From Elusimicrobiota bacterium (lineage in GTDB: Bacteria; Elusimicrobiota; Elusimicrobia; UBA1565; UBA9628), in contig JAMPYD010000125.1 of the NCBI GenBank assembly GCA_023700845.1, positions 1-6,235 of the forward strand: a DNA stretch of 6,235 bases. Direction: 5' to 3'. Each line of letters begins with the position of its first letter. Position 1 is the stretch's first letter. Below, in pieces: positions 5,366-6,235 of the stretch. A program made the translations under genes and the position numbers. The notes below the pieces were generated by a model. It saw only the letters and a list, made by a program, of their open reading frames with translations. It searched no databases and had not been told where the DNA came from.

Positions 5366-5791
5366 ATGAACTTCAAAACGTGGCGCGCGCTGAAGCGGCC
5401 CCAGGCCGGCTTCACGCTCATCGAGCTGCTCGTCGTCGTCCTCATCATCGGCATCTTGGCCGCGATCGCGGTTCCCCAGTACTTCAAGGTCGTCGAGAAG
5501 GGCCGCTTCTCCGAAGCCACGTCCTGCTTCTCCACCCTCAAGGGCGCCCAGGAGCGCTACTACCTGAAGTACAACGTCTACAGCGGCGCGGCCACGGACC
5601 TCGACGTCACCTGCGCCGCGGGCAAGGCCTTCGCGGCCCCGGGCCTGACCGGCGGAGCGGCGTGGACGGGAACTTTGCTGCGCAGCCCCGCCGCGCCCGC
5701 GCCGTACGGCGGCTACACGGTGACCTACGTCGGCCCCGCCGGCACGATGAGCTGCAGCCAGTCCAACTGCACCACGGACCTGCTCCCCTAA
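5366..5791 (+). CDS. Type IV prepilin, major-pilin-like (complete)
   Basis: 141-residue prepilin, predicted to be inserted in the inner membrane, processed by prepilin peptidase and assembled into a pilus or pseudopilus. The 15-residue leader is positively charged (K4, R7, K10, R11) and ends in Gly15. Cleavage would leave Phe at position +1 and the conserved Glu at +5 (E20) in FTLIELLVVV. Residues about 16-40 form the hydrophobic helix, ending AAIAVPQYF; the amphipathic helix continues through VVEKGRFSEATSCFSTLKGAQERYYLKYN. The globular part is small (mature protein about 126 residues). Cysteines are C54, C83, C130 and C135. The C130/C135 pair would close a very short C-terminal loop, and C54/C83 could form a second disulfide. 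No GspG-type hallmark was seen, so a type IV pilin is preferred over a secretion pseudopilin, but a competence or secretion role is not excluded. The gene has a strong ribosome site, its own terminator and a near-copy downstream. Confidence 0.92.
   Translation: MNFKTWRALKRPQAGFTLIELLVVVLIIGILAAIAVPQYFKVVEKGRFSEATSCFSTLKGAQERYYLKYNVYSGAATDLDVTCAAGKAFAAPGLTGGAAWTGTLLRSPAAPAPYGGYTVTYVGPAGTMSCSQSNCTTDLLP
5408..5690 (+). repeat. Tandem pilin duplication, copy 1
   Basis: This 283-base block, from the Gly codon at the prepilin cleavage site onward, aligns without gaps to 5953-6235. I count 16 differences, about 94% identity. The leader codons upstream of the block differ between the copies. Confidence 0.9.
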
Positions 5792-5807
5792 GGTCCTCCG
5801 TTCGACG

Positions 5808-5849
5808 AAAGCCCCGGGGCGGCTCAGGCCGCCTCGGGGCTTTATTTTT
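5808..5849 (+). terminator. Strong intrinsic terminator after the first pilin gene
   Basis: Left arm AAAGCCCCGGGGCGGC (5808-5823) pairs with right arm GCCGCCTCGGGGCTTT (5828-5843) over 16 pairs with a single G-U wobble around a TCAG loop. A T-rich run, TTTATTTTT (5841-5849), follows. The reverse strand lacks a comparable T tract after the stem, so it acts in the plus direction. It begins 17 bases after the pilin stop and separates the two pilin genes into distinct transcription units, unless readthrough occurs. Confidence 0.93.
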
Positions 5850-5874
5850 CAGTGGAACGAATTAGTGTTATTTT
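5846..5874 (+). promoter_or_regulatory. Candidate promoter of the second pilin gene
   Basis: The gap between the terminator and the second pilin is strikingly AT-rich compared with the rest of the window. The best pattern I see is TTTTCA (5846-5851), a 17-base spacer, and TATTTT (5869-5874) preceded by TG-T as in an extended -10. It would give a leader of about 40 bases. Both hexamers match only 4 of 6, and the -35 overlaps the terminator T tract. A separate promoter is expected here because of the terminator, but its exact position is uncertain. Confidence 0.35.
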
Positions 5875-5912
5875 GTTGAATACCCTCGCTTCAATGATTT
5901 CCGCTCTATTTC

Positions 5913-5918
5913 AGGAGA
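5913..5918 (+). promoter_or_regulatory. Shine-Dalgarno site of the second pilin gene
   Basis: AGGAGA lies just upstream of the ATG at 5923. The GGAG-to-AAAAC context resembles that of the first pilin (GGAGGAAAAC), so the ribosome site region may derive from the same ancestral unit. Confidence 0.75.
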
Positions 5919-5922
5919 AAAC

Positions 5923-6235
5923 ATGAAAAGGAATGTCCTTCGCGCCCGGGCCGGTTTCACCCTCATCGAGCTGCTCGTCGTCGTCCTCATCATCGGCATC
6001 TTGGCCGCGATCGCCGTTCCCCAGTACTTCAAGGTCGTCGAGAAGGGCCGCTTCTCCGAGGCCACGTCCTGCTTCTCCACCCTCAAGGGCGCCCAGGAGC
6101 GCTACTACCTGAAGTACAACACCTACACCGGCACCCCCGCGCAGCTCGACGTCACCGGCGCCGCGGGCAAGGCCTTCGCGGCCCCGGGCCTGACCGGCGG
6201 AGCGACGTGGACGGGAACCTTGCTGCGCAGCCCCG
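5923..6235 (+). CDS. Type IV prepilin, second tandem copy (3' end outside window)
   Basis: The first 104 residues of a second prepilin are visible; the gene runs off the window. The leader is shorter (11 residues, MKRNVLRARAG, with K2, R3, R7 and R9). Cleavage after Gly11 leaves F12, and the +5 Glu is E16. The hydrophobic helix and the following amphipathic segment are identical in protein sequence to the first pilin up to the YLKYN motif. Residues 67-79 then diverge (NTYTGTPAQLDVTG against NVYSGAATDLDVTC), and identity resumes through GKAFAAPGLTGGA, with one later Ala-to-Thr change. C50 is kept, but the partner-position cysteine (C83 of copy 1) is Gly79 here. The disulfide pattern must therefore differ unless another Cys lies beyond the window. 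It likely encodes an alternative or co-assembled pilin subunit. Confidence 0.9.
   Translation, partial: MKRNVLRARAGFTLIELLVVVLIIGILAAIAVPQYFKVVEKGRFSEATSCFSTLKGAQERYYLKYNTYTGTPAQLDVTGAAGKAFAAPGLTGGATWTGTLLRSP
5953..6235 (+). repeat. Tandem pilin duplication, copy 2
   Basis: This block aligns to 5408-5690. The first ~160 bases after the leader are almost identical, with only two synonymous changes between the LIEL codons and the YLKYN codons. The match continues to the window edge, so the repeat probably extends further. Confidence 0.9.

Noticed and set aside
5853..5868. TGGAACG resembling the -24 half of a sigma-54 promoter before the second pilin
   Set aside because: The GC expected 10 bases after the GG is absent (TG is there instead), so the -12 element is missing.
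5344..6086. Two near-identical minus-strand open frames (5344-5541 and 5868-6086) opposite the pilins
   Set aside because: They are alike only because they are antisense to the duplicated pilin helix region. They have no ribosome sites or domains and are explained by the repeat.

Overview
The window is about 6.2 kb of uniformly GC-rich, densely coding DNA from a diderm (Gram-negative-type) bacterium. An outer-membrane Tol-Pal gene group and lipoprotein signals show the double membrane. The two tandem small type IV pilins (FTLIELLVVVLIIGILAAIAVPQY, then a VVEKGR stretch) resemble the multi-copy pilins I associate with Elusimicrobiota. That lineage is an inference from pilin style and genome density, not a proof. 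I see no insertion sequence, CRISPR array, tRNA or rRNA, and no gene-free stretch longer than 300 bases.

Layout. On the plus strand, 1-162 is the end of a response-regulator receiver domain. gpmA (169-783), a short 2,3-bisphosphoglycerate-dependent phosphoglycerate mutase, follows it with its ribosome site inside the upstream gene. Next comes a tightly coupled cluster pal (818-1366), cpoB/ybgF (1363-2136) and tolB (2133-3392), joined by two 4-base start/stop overlaps. This is the periplasmic and outer-membrane half of the Tol-Pal system; tolQ, tolR and tolA are not here. The order pal-cpoB-tolB differs from the classical tolB-pal-cpoB.

On the minus strand, reading from 5257 down to 3397, a PhoB/OmpR-type response regulator is followed by a six-helix membrane histidine kinase (11-base overlap, TTG start). 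The kinase ends only 4 bases from the end of tolB, with no terminator between them. The kinase has an unusual H-box, HRIKGPL in place of the common HE(I/L)(R/K)NPL.

On the plus strand again, divergent from the regulator, is a complete type IV prepilin gene (5366-5791), then a strong intrinsic terminator (5808-5849), then a second prepilin gene (5923 onward, cut by the window end). The two pilins are about 94% identical in DNA over 283 aligned bases. Almost all amino-acid changes fall in a 13-residue patch that includes loss of a cysteine.

The divergent regulator/pilin intergenic region (5258-5365) holds candidate promoters in both directions, a possible 11-base-spaced direct repeat of the kind OmpR/PhoB proteins bind, and a GC palindrome. 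A reasonable but unproven model is that the two-component pair controls itself and possibly the adjacent pilins. Most of the window is conventional. The points most worth checking are the pilin microdiversity, the kinase H-box, the leaderless-looking starts and the Tol-Pal gene order.
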